The translations under genes and the position numbers were made by a program. Positions 9,374-20,118 of a stretch of DNA of 64,000 bases are shown here, one piece after another; the first letter of the stretch is position 1; every line of letters starts with the position of its first letter. The stretch spans positions 30,774-94,773 of the forward strand of contig NZ_QJTF01000015.1 in assembly GCF_003217235.1 (NCBI RefSeq). Reading direction: 5' to 3'. The notes under the pieces are model-generated. The model was not told the origin of the DNA. It searched no databases and saw only the letters and a program-made list of their open reading frames with translations. The stretch is from Paramesorhizobium leguminum (lineage in GTDB: Bacteria; Pseudomonadota; Alphaproteobacteria; Rhizobiales; Rhizobiaceae).

Positions 9374-10414
9374 ATGAACAAGCCTTTTTCCCAAATCCGC
9401 CAGAGCGAAACGAGCCGCAGCGTCGATGAGATTACGCGCGGGCGCCGTTTGAGGCGGATGCGCAAGGCGGATTGGTCGCGCAGGCTGGTACAGGAGAATC
9501 GCCTCACGGTGGATGACCTGATCTGGCCGATATTCCTTTGCGAGGGCGAAAATTACAGCGAGACAATCACCGCAATGCCCGGCGTCGAGCGCTATTCGGT
9601 GGATAGGGCGGTGCGGCAGGCGAAAAAGGCGGCAAAGCTGGGCATTCCGGCAATCGCGCCCTTCCCGCGCGAGAATGCCGACTTCAAGGATTTGACCGGC
9701 TCCCATGTCGCCAGCCCGGACAATCTCATCAACCGCTTCGTACGCGCGGTTAAAAAGGAAGTACCTGAGATCGGCGTGATCACCGACGCGGCGCTCGATC
9801 CGTTCACCACCCATGGCCATGACGGCATCCTGCGCGACGGCATTATCGTCAACGACGAATCGGTGGAGATGATCGTGCGTGGCGCGCTGAGCCAGGCGGA
9901 GGCAGGAGCCGACATCATCGCCCCCTCCGACATGATGGACGGGCGTATCGGCGCGATCCGGGAGGCGCTCGACAGCAATGGGTTCCAAGACGTCGCGATC
10001 ATGTCCTATGCGACGAAATTCGCCTCCGCCTTCTATGGCCCCTACCGGGAGGCCATCGGCACATCAGGCCTGCTGAAAGGCGACAAGAAGACCTATTACA
10101 TCGACCCGGCCAACAGCGACGAGGCGATCCGCGAGGCGGAACAGGACCTTCTCGAAGGGGCTGACATGATCATGGTCAAGCCGGGCCTCCCGTATCTCGA
10201 CATTGCCCGCCGCCTCAAGGACACCTTCGCCATGCCGACCTATGTCTATCAGGTTTCGGGCGAGTACTCTATGATCAAGGCCGCCGCCGCCAATGGCTGG
10301 ATCGATGGAGACAAGGTAATGATGGAAAGCCTGCTCGCCTTCAAGCGTGCAGGATGCGACGGCATTTTGACCTATTTCGCGATCGAGGTCGCGGAAAAGC
10401 TCGGACAAAAATAA
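9374..10414 (+). CDS. hemB: Delta-aminolevulinic acid dehydratase (porphobilinogen synthase)
   Basis: Condenses two aminolevulinates to porphobilinogen in haem synthesis. The 346-residue product carries both Schiff-base lysine motifs, SYATKFASAFYGP and MIMVKPGLPYLD. The metal loop reads DAALDPFTTHGHDG, without the three cysteines of zinc enzymes, so this is the magnesium/potassium-dependent type usual in rhizobia. GGGAG sits six bases before the ATG at 9374 and three before the ATG at 9371, so the second ATG is the likelier start. It is followed after 72 bp by an RDD membrane protein in the same direction. Confidence 0.96.
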   Translation: MNKPFSQIRQSETSRSVDEITRGRRLRRMRKADWSRRLVQENRLTVDDLIWPIFLCEGENYSETITAMPGVERYSVDRAVRQAKKAAKLGIPAIAPFPRENADFKDLTGSHVASPDNLINRFVRAVKKEVPEIGVITDAALDPFTTHGHDGILRDGIIVNDESVEMIVRGALSQAEAGADIIAPSDMMDGRIGAIREALDSNGFQDVAIMSYATKFASAFYGPYREAIGTSGLLKGDKKTYYIDPANSDEAIREAEQDLLEGADMIMVKPGLPYLDIARRLKDTFAMPTYVYQVSGEYSMIKAAAANGWIDGDKVMMESLLAFKRAGCDGILTYFAIEVAEKLGQK

Positions 10415-10486
10415 GGTATTCTTGAAAAAGGTCGCTCACTATCCCATTTTCCTTTCACAATGGAGTGACCTGACGGGAAAACTGCG

Positions 10487-10957
10487 ATGACCGACAATGT
10501 ATTGCATGGCGAAATCATCCCTTCGCAACGTGACGACTGGCGCCTTTATCAGGGCGTCCGGACCCGCCGGATATTCGCATTCCTGATTGATTACCTGCTG
10601 GTTCTGCTGCTTTGCATTCCCGTGGCCGTCGTCATCGCCGTTCTGGGCGTGGCGACGCTAGGCCTGGGCTGGATGCTTTACGGCATCATGTTCCCGCTCG
10701 TCGCGCTTGGCTACGTCGCCACGACCTTGGGCGGAAGGCGCCAGGCGACCAAGGGAATGCAGATGATGGATATCAAGCTGGAGCGGCTCGATGGCCGGCC
10801 CGTCGACGGTATGCTGGCGATGGTGCATACGGTGCTGTTCTGGGCTGGAAACGTGATCTTGACGCCGCTGATCCTGCTGGCGACCCTGTTTCTCGACCGC
10901 AAACGGACCGTGCATGACATGCTGCTGGGGACGGTCGTAGTCCGCGCCGATCGCTGA
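10487..10957 (+). CDS. RDD family membrane protein
   Basis: A 156-residue protein with the RDD signature: RTRRIFAFLIDYLLVLL near the first helix (Arg and Asp conserved) and RKRTVHDMLLGTVVV at the end. Three to four membrane helices are visible (about 27-50, 55-75, 105-130). RDD proteins are inner-membrane proteins of mostly unknown role; some take part in ion homeostasis. It sits between hemB and bpt, all rightward, an order also known in Brucella relatives. Confidence 0.88.
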   Translation: MTDNVLHGEIIPSQRDDWRLYQGVRTRRIFAFLIDYLLVLLLCIPVAVVIAVLGVATLGLGWMLYGIMFPLVALGYVATTLGGRRQATKGMQMMDIKLERLDGRPVDGMLAMVHTVLFWAGNVILTPLILLATLFLDRKRTVHDMLLGTVVVRADR

Positions 10958-11065
10958 CGAAGAATAATTATTTCAGGAATCAAAAAGCATGGCCCGTTGA
11001 TTCCTATTGACGTTTTGGGCAAGCGAAGTTCATGCTAAGGTAAATTGGCATGGGCCGAATGTCGA

Positions 11066-11806
11066 ATGACGCACCAACCGCAGCAATCACCGCAGTTTTT
11101 CTTGACCGCTCCTTCGAGCTGTCCCTACCTTGAGGGCCAGTACGAGCGAAAAGTCTTCACGCATCTGGTCGGCGACAAGGCGAACGAACTCAACGACCTC
11201 CTGACGCAGGGCGGCTTCCGCCGGTCGCAGAACATCGCCTACCGGCCGGCCTGCGAAACCTGCCGCGCATGCGTGTCCGTGCGCATCCTCGCGAACGAAT
11301 TTGCAATGACCCGCTCGATGCGGCGGGTATGGAACCGCAACACCGATCTGGTCAGCCATAGCCACAAGGCGGAGCCCTCCACCGAGCAATATTCGCTCTT
11401 CCGCACCTATCTCGACGCTCGCCATCGCAAGGGGGGCATGTCGGACATGAGCGTTCTCGATTATGCGATGATGGTGGAAGACACGCATGTCGACACGCAG
11501 ATCATCGAATATCGCCGGCGGGAGCCCATCGGTAGCCAGAAAAGCGAAGGTGAACTCATCGCGGTCGCGCTGACCGACGTGATGTCGGACGGGCTGTCGA
11601 TGGTTTATTCCTTCTTCGATCCCGCTCTCACCGAGCGCTCGCTCGGCACGTTCCTTATCCTCGACCACATCCAGCGCGCAGTGAGGCTGGGGCTGCCGCA
11701 TGTCTATCTGGGCTATTGGGTCGATGGCTCGCAAAAGATGCAGTATAAAATCCGTTTCAAGCCGCAGGAGCATTTGGGCCCGAAAGGGTGGGAGCGGAGG
11801 GAGTGA
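11066..11806 (+). CDS. bpt: Aspartate/glutamate leucyltransferase (arginyl-tRNA-protein transferase family)
   Basis: Transfers an aminoacyl group, probably Leu, from tRNA to N-terminal Asp or Glu, marking proteins for ClpAP degradation under the N-degron rule. The 246 residues contain [16 protein letters not shown] (cysteine-rich N-terminal ATE domain, about 60-75), SMVYSFFDP and the C-terminal [21 protein letters not shown]. The upstream TTG at 11045 is in frame, but [13 protein letters not shown] is the family start. The TGA at 11804-11806 abuts the first (gggcagta) repeat of the element that follows. Confidence 0.94.
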   Translation: MTHQPQQSPQFFLTAPSSCPYLEGQYERKVFTHLVGDKANELNDLLTQGGFRRSQNIAYRPACETCRACVSVRILANEFAMTRSMRRVWNRNTDLVSHSHKAEPSTEQYSLFRTYLDARHRKGGMSDMSVLDYAMMVEDTHVDTQIIEYRRREPIGSQKSEGELIAVALTDVMSDGLSMVYSFFDPALTERSLGTFLILDHIQRAVRLGLPHVYLGYWVDGSQKMQYKIRFKPQEHLGPKGWERRE

Positions 11807-12258
11807 GGGCAGTAGGGCAGTAGGGCAGTAGGGCAGTAGGGGAAAAGTCTGGGGGAAGCACCTTGTCCGTCAATTCATTTCGCGACCTTTTGGTCTGGCA
11901 GCAGGCGATGGATTTGGTGATGGCTATTTATAAACTAACCAATTCCTGGCCCAAAGAAGAAATTTATGGCTTAACAAGCCAAATACGCCGTGCCGCCGTA
12001 TCTGTTCCTGCCAACATCGCAGAAGGGTTTGGCCGGGAAAATCGCGGCTCCTATCAGCAATTTCTGCGTATCGCACAAGGCTCGCTGAAAGAACTAGAAA
12101 CGCACCTGTTAATTGCCGAACGGCTTGGCTTCTCTCAAAAAGAGACAATCAAATCGATAGAGGTAATGAGCGAAAGCGTCGGAAAACTCCTGCGGCTCTT
12201 AATCCGCAAGCTCTCCCTTCCTTAACATACTGCCCTACTGCCTTACTGCCCTATTGCC

Positions 12259-12262
<4 letters not shown>
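11807..12262 (+). mobile_element. Repeat-hairpin element carrying a four-helix-bundle gene
   Basis: Left arm: four exact copies of gggcagta (11807-11838) followed by ggggaaaag. Right arm: aacatactgcc followed by degenerate copies of the complement (ctactgcc, ttactgcc, ctattgcc), ending about 12262. The arms can pair into a long stem with the whole gene 11863-12225 in the loop. The same left arm including ggggaaaag, and the same right border aacatactgcc, occur at 19349-19457 around a short loop. Convergent bpt and parC both end at the arms (the parC TAA lies inside the right arm). Calling it a mobile element is inference. Confidence 0.55.
11863..12225 (+). CDS. Four-helix-bundle protein (S23 / Avd-like family)
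   Basis: A 120-residue, almost wholly helical, positively charged protein. Family hallmarks: FRDLLVWQQAMDL at the start, IYGLTSQIRRAAVSVPANIAEG in the middle and FLRIAQGSLKELETHL after it. The family was first found inside intervening sequences of 23S rRNA genes and is related to Avd, the RNA-binding partner in diversity-generating retroelements; its general function is unknown. Start is TTG at 11863 with gggggaag just before it. It stands alone in the loop of complementary tandem repeats, with no reverse transcriptase or rRNA nearby. AT content is higher than in neighbouring genes, pointing to transfer. Confidence 0.85.
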   Translation: MSVNSFRDLLVWQQAMDLVMAIYKLTNSWPKEEIYGLTSQIRRAAVSVPANIAEGFGRENRGSYQQFLRIAQGSLKELETHLLIAERLGFSQKETIKSIEVMSESVGKLLRLLIRKLSLP

Positions 12263-14511
<2,249 letters not shown>

Positions 14512-14679
14512 AGGGTGGAATTAGCAAGCGGGTGATTCTACGGCAAGTAAATATGGCCTGAACACGTGGCTAAATATGGCAAAACCGCATGGCGTGCCCC
14601 ATATTTTCCGCATATTCGTAATCCATCTGAACTGGAAACCAATTCTGATTCCAGGCCCATCCAATAACGAGGAATTCCA

Positions 14680-15879
14680 ATGCCCGTCACACCTGAGCTG
14701 AAATCAACGGCGCGCACCTTGATGGCGGCATCAGCGCTGTCGCTGCTGATGGCCGGATCAGCCTTCGCGTTCGACGGCAATGCCGTAGCGGAACGCATGA
14801 AGGAAGACTATGCGGCGCAAGGCGGACAGCTTGATTATCAGAGCGTGGAAACCCAAGGCTCGACGGTGATCCTGAAGAATTCATCCGTGACGATGCCCGG
14901 CGCCAAGAAAGAAGAAAAGCCCTTCGATCTGGGCGACATCACGCTCAACGACGTTACGGACGCCGCCGATGGGGGCTACGATATCGGGCGGGCAAGCGTG
15001 CCGAACATGAATTTCCCGATGGCAGGAATGAGCATGTCGGCAAAAGGCGTGGAGATGGACAAGCTGCATCTTGCTCCCAAGGTTTCGACTGATCCGCTCG
15101 CCAACTTCCTTTATTATCAAAAGGCCAAGATCGATGAGATAGCAATCACGGAGGATGGCAAGCAGATCGCCACGTTCAAGGATATCGTGACCACCGCCTC
15201 TCCCTACAAGGCAGGCAGCCCTATCGATTATAGCTGGGACGTGGCCAAGGTCGATATTGATGTGAGCGCGGCCAAGCCATCGGAAATGACCAAGACGATC
15301 GAGGCGCTGGGCTACAAACAAATCACCGGCAATATCGTCTCTAAGGGAAGTTGGTCACCGGACGGGCGCCTCAAGCTTGATAAGTTCGATCTCACCATGG
15401 ATCAGGGCGGCAAACTCGGCATGACGTTCGATATCGGCGGCTATACGCTCGATTTCATCAAGGAGACGCAGGAAGCGCAGGCGGCGCTCGCGGTAAACCA
15501 AGATAAAAACACCGGGCACCTGGCAATGCTCGGCCTCATCCAGCAATTGACGGTCAATGGCGCGTCCATCCGCTTCGATGACGTGTCGCTCACCGGCAAG
15601 GTTCTGGATTATTACGCCAAGAAGCAGGGTTCGGATCGCTCGACCATAGTCAACCAGACGAAGGCGGTGCTGCCATTCCTCGCGGGGCAATTGAAGAACG
15701 CCGCCTTCGCAAGTCAGGTGACGCAGGCGGTTGGCGCCTATCTCGACAACCCGAAGTCGCTGGAAATCCGTGCCGTGCCATCTTCTCCGGTTCCGGTTGC
15801 AGTGTTGATGGCGACTGGCACGGCCCAGCCGGAACGGCTGCCTGATGTGCTGGGCGTGACGGTGACAGCGAACAAGTAG
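14680..15879 (+). CDS. Secreted conserved protein of unknown function
   Basis: A 399-residue protein with a Sec signal peptide (about 1-30: hydrophobic stretch ending GSAFAFDG). The mature part is rich in alternating beta-like segments (for example SVETQGSTVILKNSSV and KFDLTMDQGGKLGMTFDI), and two halves appear similar in pattern, suggesting a periplasmic beta-sheet lipid- or protein-binding fold; this is inference. I do not recognise a characterised family. GAGGA lies six bases before the ATG. It stands alone, divergent from parC (168 bp away) and convergent with aspS across a large inverted repeat. Confidence 0.75.
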   Translation: MPVTPELKSTARTLMAASALSLLMAGSAFAFDGNAVAERMKEDYAAQGGQLDYQSVETQGSTVILKNSSVTMPGAKKEEKPFDLGDITLNDVTDAADGGYDIGRASVPNMNFPMAGMSMSAKGVEMDKLHLAPKVSTDPLANFLYYQKAKIDEIAITEDGKQIATFKDIVTTASPYKAGSPIDYSWDVAKVDIDVSAAKPSEMTKTIEALGYKQITGNIVSKGSWSPDGRLKLDKFDLTMDQGGKLGMTFDIGGYTLDFIKETQEAQAALAVNQDKNTGHLAMLGLIQQLTVNGASIRFDDVSLTGKVLDYYAKKQGSDRSTIVNQTKAVLPFLAGQLKNAAFASQVTQAVGAYLDNPKSLEIRAVPSSPVPVAVLMATGTAQPERLPDVLGVTVTANK

Positions 15880-15927
15880 GACGAGGAACTTCATCATCCT
15901 CGCCTTTGGCGGAAGCGCCCTGCCTGC

Positions 15928-16090
15928 TTTAGCGCCCTCCTTCCCCCTTGCGGGGAAGGAGCCCGCGTTAGCGGGCGGATGGGGGTGGTGACGTATGCGC
16001 CACGGTCTTCAGCAGAGACGCAAACGTCACTACCCCCACCCGACCCTTCGGGCCACCCTCCCCGCAAGGGGGAGGGAAGGGCGCGAGCCT
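15928..16090. repeat. Long inverted repeat between convergent genes
   Basis: Arms of about 60 bases: left includes cttcccccttgcggggaagg and gggggtggtgacgt; right includes acgtcactacccccac and ccctccccgcaagggggagg. Each arm itself folds into a stem. It lies between the secreted-protein gene and the end of aspS and could terminate both transcripts. The whole 264-bp gap between the two genes holds nothing else I can support. Confidence 0.8.
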
Positions 16091-16143
16091 TTCTCCGGCA
16101 GGGCAGAGAAGACTGTCCAGCCGGCACTTTCAAATAATAGGCC

Positions 16144-17988
16144 CTACCCTTCCTTCTTCACCGGGTTCAACCGGATATGCAGATCGCGCAACTGCGCAGG
16201 CCCCACTTCGGACGGCGCGCCCATGAGAAGATCCAGCGCCTGCTGGTTCATCGGGAAGAGCGAGATTTCGCGCAAATTCTTCGCGCCGACGAGCAGCATG
16301 ATGATGCGGTCGATGCCGGCGGCCATGCCGCCATGGGGCGGCGCGCCATACTGGAATGCGCGGTAGAGGCCGCCGAAGCGCTCTTCCACGTCGCTCTGAG
16401 TCAAACCGACCTTCTCGAACGCCTTGATCATCACTTCCGGAAGCTGGTTGCGAATGCCGCCGGAGGCGAGTTCATAACCGTTGCAGACGAGATCGTACTG
16501 ATAGGCCTTGATCTCCAGCGGGTCCATGTTCTCAAGCGCTTCCATCCCGCCCTGCGGCATGGAGAACGGGTTGTGGCCGAATTCGATCTTCTTGTTGTCC
16601 TCATCCCATTCGTAGAACGGGAAGTCGATAATCCACGCCAGCTCAAAACGGTCGCGGTCGACGAGGTTCAGTTCCTCGCCCGCGCGGGTGCGGGCCTCGC
16701 CTGCGAATTTGTAGAACTTCGCGGGCTGACCGGCGACGAAGAAGCAGGCGTCGCCCGCTGCCAACCCCAGCTGTTGGCGAATTGCTTCGGTGCGCTCCTC
16801 GCCGATATTTTTAGCAACGGGGCCAGACCCTACAATCTTCCTAGCTCCGCCAGAAAGTATCATAGTTCCGCTAAGCGTGCCCGAATCCAGTGTGCCATCT
16901 TCTTCCTTCCAGAAGATGTAACCCAGGCCCGGCTGCCCCTGTCCTTGCGCCCATGAATTCATGCGGTCGCAGAAGGCGCGCGAGCCGCCGGTCTTGGCGG
17001 GAATCGCCCAGACTTCGACCTTGGGGTCGCCCGCGATCATGTTGGCGAAGACCTTGAAGCCGGAGCCGGCGAAATGGTCCGTTACCGCTTCCATGACGAT
17101 GGGGTTGCGCAGGTCCGGCTTGTCGGAGCCGTATTTGCGGATGGCTTCGTCATAGGGGATGCGCGGGAAGTTTTGCGTCACCGGCTTGCCTTCGGCGAAT
17201 TCCTCGAAAATGCCGCGCATGACCGGCTCCATCGTCTCCCAGATTTCCTCCTGGGTGACGAAGCTCATTTCGAGGTCGAGCTGGTAGAACTCGCCCGGCA
17301 GGCGGTCGGCGCGCGGGTCCTCGTCGCGGAAGCAGGGCGCGATCTGGAAATAGCGGTCGAAGCCGGCGACCATCAGAAGCTGCTTATATTGCTGCGGCGC
17401 CTGCGGCAGGGCGTAAAACTTGCCTTCATGAATGCGGCTCGGCACGAGGAAGTCGCGCGCGCCTTCGGGCGAGGAGGCCGTCAGGATCGGCGTTGAGAAC
17501 TCGTTGAAGCCGATCTCGGCCATGCGCCGGCGCATGGCGGCGATGATCTTCGTGCGGCTCATGATGTTCTTGTGCAGCGTGTCGCGGCGCAAATCGAGGA
17601 AGCGGTATTTCAGGCGGATGTCTTCCGGATAATCCGGCTCGCCGAACACCGGCAGCGGCAACTCCTTGGCGGCGGCAAGGACTTCGATTTTGGTCGCGAA
17701 GATTTCCACTTCGCCGGTCGGCAGACCGGCGTTGACCGTATCCGCCGTGCGCGCCTTGACCTCGCCATCGACGCGGATCACCCATTCGCTGCGGACGGTT
17801 TCGGCGATCTTGAACGCCGGCGAATCGGGATCGACCACGATCTGCGTCAGGCCGTAATGGTCACGCATATCGATGAAGAGAATCCCGCCATGGTCGCGGA
17901 CGCGATGGACCCAGCCGGACAGGCGGACGGTGGAACCGACGTCCGACTTGCGAAGAGCCGCGCAGGTATGGCTGCGGTAAGGATGCAT
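16144..17988 (-). CDS. aspS: Aspartyl-tRNA synthetase
   Basis: Charges tRNA-Asp. From the ATG at 17988 (GAGG eight bases upstream) the product has 614 residues: N-terminal OB anticodon-binding fold (about 1-110, [20 protein letters not shown]), class II catalytic core with motif 2 [15 protein letters not shown] and motif 3 [14 protein letters not shown], and the GAD insert (about 290-415) typical of bacterial AspRS. An extension to 18057 is open but non-conserved. It is divergent from rnd; the gap between them holds a repeat hairpin. Confidence 0.97.
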   Translation of the reverse strand: MHPYRSHTCAALRKSDVGSTVRLSGWVHRVRDHGGILFIDMRDHYGLTQIVVDPDSPAFKIAETVRSEWVIRVDGEVKARTADTVNAGLPTGEVEIFATKIEVLAAAKELPLPVFGEPDYPEDIRLKYRFLDLRRDTLHKNIMSRTKIIAAMRRRMAEIGFNEFSTPILTASSPEGARDFLVPSRIHEGKFYALPQAPQQYKQLLMVAGFDRYFQIAPCFRDEDPRADRLPGEFYQLDLEMSFVTQEEIWETMEPVMRGIFEEFAEGKPVTQNFPRIPYDEAIRKYGSDKPDLRNPIVMEAVTDHFAGSGFKVFANMIAGDPKVEVWAIPAKTGGSRAFCDRMNSWAQGQGQPGLGYIFWKEEDGTLDSGTLSGTMILSGGARKIVGSGPVAKNIGEERTEAIRQQLGLAAGDACFFVAGQPAKFYKFAGEARTRAGEELNLVDRDRFELAWIIDFPFYEWDEDNKKIEFGHNPFSMPQGGMEALENMDPLEIKAYQYDLVCNGYELASGGIRNQLPEVMIKAFEKVGLTQSDVEERFGGLYRAFQYGAPPHGGMAAGIDRIIMLLVGAKNLREISLFPMNQQALDLLMGAPSEVGPAQLRDLHIRLNPVKKEG

Positions 17989-18084
17989 GATGTCTGCCTC
18001 GAAATATGGAAACGGAGCGCTAGGCGCAGCACGGAAAATTTGGGCGGAAAAGCGCATTTTGGCTTGGTTTTGTCAAGGCACAAA

Positions 18085-18188
18085 GGGAATAGGGGAGTAG
18101 GGGAATAAGGGAGTAGGCCCTATCGATTATTCCTTGATAACAGGCATACTCCCCTATTCCCCTATTCCCCTATTCCCCTATTCCCCTT
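18085..18188. repeat. Inverted tandem-repeat hairpin between aspS and rnd
   Basis: Left arm gggaataggggagtaggggaataagggagtag-type units (about 18085-18116); right arm ctcccctattcccc units (about 18149-18188), with about 30 bases of loop. The right arm begins catact, as do the right arms at 12227 and 19420, so it belongs to the same family with a changed repeat unit. It ends 11 bp before the rnd start and probably shapes its 5' leader. Confidence 0.8.
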
Positions 18189-18199
18189 ATAGAAAACCC

Positions 18200-19357
18200 A
18201 TGAACCTTATAACGACGACACAGGGCCTCGAAGAGGCCGTTTCCGCCCTTTCGAAATCCGATTTCGTCACCATCGATACCGAATTCATTCGGGAAACGAC
18301 CTTCTGGCCGGAACTATGCGTCATCCAGCTGGCCTCGCCCGACCATACGGCGCTGATCGATGCGCTGGCGCCGGAACTCGATCTTGCGCCCTTTTTCGCG
18401 CTGATGGCCAATGAAAAGGTGATGAAAGTTTTCCATGCCGCGCGGCAGGATATCGAGATCATCTTTCATTTGGGCAATCTCATTCCGCATCCGGTGTTCG
18501 ATACGCAAGTTGCCGCCATGGTGTGCGGCTTCGGCGATGCCATCTCCTATGACCAGCTCGTCAACCGAATCACGGGTACGAACCTCGACAAATCCTCCCG
18601 CTTCACCGATTGGCGGCAACGCCCGCTTTCGCAGAAGCAGCTCGAATATGCGCTCGCTGATGTCACCCATCTGCGCGACGTTTACCTTCACCTCAAGGCG
18701 CTGCTTGAAAAGGAAGGCCGCGCTGATTGGGTGAACGAGGAAATGGATATCCTCACCGCGCAGGAAACCTACGACCTTCACCCCGACGACGCATGGAAAC
18801 GCCTGAAATCGCGTTTGCGCAAGCCGCAGGAACTCGCTGTGATGCGGGCCGTGGCGGCTTGGCGGGAACGCGAGGCGCGCGAGCGCAACGTGCCGCGCGG
18901 CCGGGTGATCAAGGATGATACGATCTATGAAATCGCCCAGCAGCAACCGGTGGACGCCGAGGCGCTGGGGCGGCTTCGCACGATTCCAAAAGGCTGGGAG
19001 CGCTCGGGCCAGGCGGCTGGACTGATCGCCGCCGTCAACGCGGCGCTGGCGATACCCAAGGAAGAGATGCCGCGGCTGCCAAAGCAATCGCATTCGCCGG
19101 AAGGCGCGGGCGCCGCGGCTGATTTGCTCAAGGTGCTCCTGAAGCTCGTCACCGAGGAATACGGCGTCGCGGCCAAGATCGTCGCCAATTCCGACGACAT
19201 CGACAAAATCGCCGCCGAGGGCGAAAAGGCCGACGTGCCCGCGCTGCATGGCTGGCGCCGCGAGGTCTTTGGTGACAAGGCGCTGAAGCTGATCGATGGC
19301 GAGATCGGGATAAAGTTCGAGAACCGGCGGATTGTGGCGGTTGAGTTAGGGCAGTAG
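18200..19357 (+). CDS. rnd: Ribonuclease D
   Basis: 3'-5' exoribonuclease that trims tRNA and other structured RNA 3' ends. The 385 residues start with the DEDDy exonuclease fold: TIDTEFIRETTFWPE (Exo I, about 25), HAARQDIEI (Exo II, about 85) and QLEYALADVTHLRDVY (Exo III, about 150), followed by an HRDC domain (about 205-285). The frame is open upstream to 18134 but that part is translated from the repeat hairpin; MNLITTTQ is the real start, with only a weak ribosome site. The stop TAG (19355-19357) lies inside the first gggcagta repeat of the next element. Confidence 0.94.
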   Translation: MNLITTTQGLEEAVSALSKSDFVTIDTEFIRETTFWPELCVIQLASPDHTALIDALAPELDLAPFFALMANEKVMKVFHAARQDIEIIFHLGNLIPHPVFDTQVAAMVCGFGDAISYDQLVNRITGTNLDKSSRFTDWRQRPLSQKQLEYALADVTHLRDVYLHLKALLEKEGRADWVNEEMDILTAQETYDLHPDDAWKRLKSRLRKPQELAVMRAVAAWREREARERNVPRGRVIKDDTIYEIAQQQPVDAEALGRLRTIPKGWERSGQAAGLIAAVNAALAIPKEEMPRLPKQSHSPEGAGAAADLLKVLLKLVTEEYGVAAKIVANSDDIDKIAAEGEKADVPALHGWRREVFGDKALKLIDGEIGIKFENRRIVAVELGQ

Positions 19358-19457
19358 GGCAGTAGGGCAGTAGGGCAGTAGGGGAAAAGCGTCTCCCGGC
19401 AGGCGATGTCAATAATCGAACATACTGCCTTATTGCCCTACTGCCCTACTCCCTTAG
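19349..19457. repeat. Short-loop copy of the (gggcagta)n hairpin element
   Basis: Left arm: four exact gggcagta units (19349-19380) plus ggggaaaag, identical over 41 bases to the left arm at 11807. Right arm begins aacatactgcc and continues with complementary units (about 19419-19457). The loop between the shared borders is about 30-40 bases with no gene. It appears to be the same element as at 11807-12262 without the four-helix-bundle gene. Confidence 0.85.
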
Positions 19458-19555
19458 TTGGCGTGAATTGTCCCCTATCGGTCCTAAACCGGCATTTCTC
19501 CCCAGCAGAACTTGTTTAAAACTCAATCCAGATCAACCATCTGGAGATGACAAAA

Positions 19556-20116
19556 ATGTCCGCTGATACCGCTTTGATCGTAATCGACGCGCAGGAATCC
19601 TTCCGCCATCGGCCTTACTTCCACGAGGACGGCGTGGCGGCCTATGTGGAGCGCCAGCAGGCGCTGGTTGATGGGGCGAAGGCGCAAGGAATTCCGGTCG
19701 TGCAGATCTTTCATGTCGAGGACCAAGGCCCGTTCTCCGAAGCGTCCGGCTTCGTGACAACGCTGGCGCCGCTTCATATCGAGCCCGATGCGGTCTTCAG
19801 GAAGCGGCGGCATAGCGCGCTGGTCGGCTCCGGCCTCGATGTCTGGCTTATCAGGAACGGCATCAGGCGCGTGATCATTTCCGGTATCCGCACCGAACAG
19901 TGCTGCGAGACGACGACCCGCCACGCCTCCGACCTGGGCTTCGCCGTCGATTATGTCGGCGAGGCGATGCTGACCTTCCGCATGACCGATGCGACGGGCC
20001 GTGTCTGGGAACCTGCGGAGATCCGCGCCCGCACGGAGCTGGTGCTCAGTGGCCGGTTCGCACGGATCGCCACGGCGGACGAGGCCCTGGCATTGCCGCG
20101 ACGGGCGGCGGCGTAG
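19556..20116 (+). CDS. Isochorismatase-family cysteine hydrolase
   Basis: A 186-residue hydrolase of the isochorismatase/nicotinamidase fold. The catalytic triad is visible: Asp in ALIVIDAQESF, Lys in FRKRRHSAL and Cys in RTEQCCETTTRHA, preceded by the cis-peptide-type turn. The substrate cannot be told; many relatives cleave amides or esters of small cyclic compounds. GGAG stands nine bases before the ATG at 19556 and directly against the ATG at 19547, so I chose the former. It lies two bases before a GlxA-type regulator, the usual pairing in proteobacteria. Confidence 0.88.
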   Translation: MSADTALIVIDAQESFRHRPYFHEDGVAAYVERQQALVDGAKAQGIPVVQIFHVEDQGPFSEASGFVTTLAPLHIEPDAVFRKRRHSALVGSGLDVWLIRNGIRRVIISGIRTEQCCETTTRHASDLGFAVDYVGEAMLTFRMTDATGRVWEPAEIRARTELVLSGRFARIATADEALALPRRAAA

Positions 20117-20118
20117 CA

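Noticed and set aside
11807..11842. (gggcagta)n and agtgagc arrays as CRISPR arrays
   Set aside because: Units are 7-8 bp, directly adjacent, with no spacers and no cas genes nearby.
11863..12225. 23S rRNA intervening sequence
   Set aside because: The protein belongs to the family, but no rRNA sequence flanks it on either side.
19900..20118. N-terminal extension of the GlxA-type regulator overlapping the hydrolase gene
   Set aside because: Extension is out-of-frame hydrolase sequence; the ATG at 20119 gives the usual family length.
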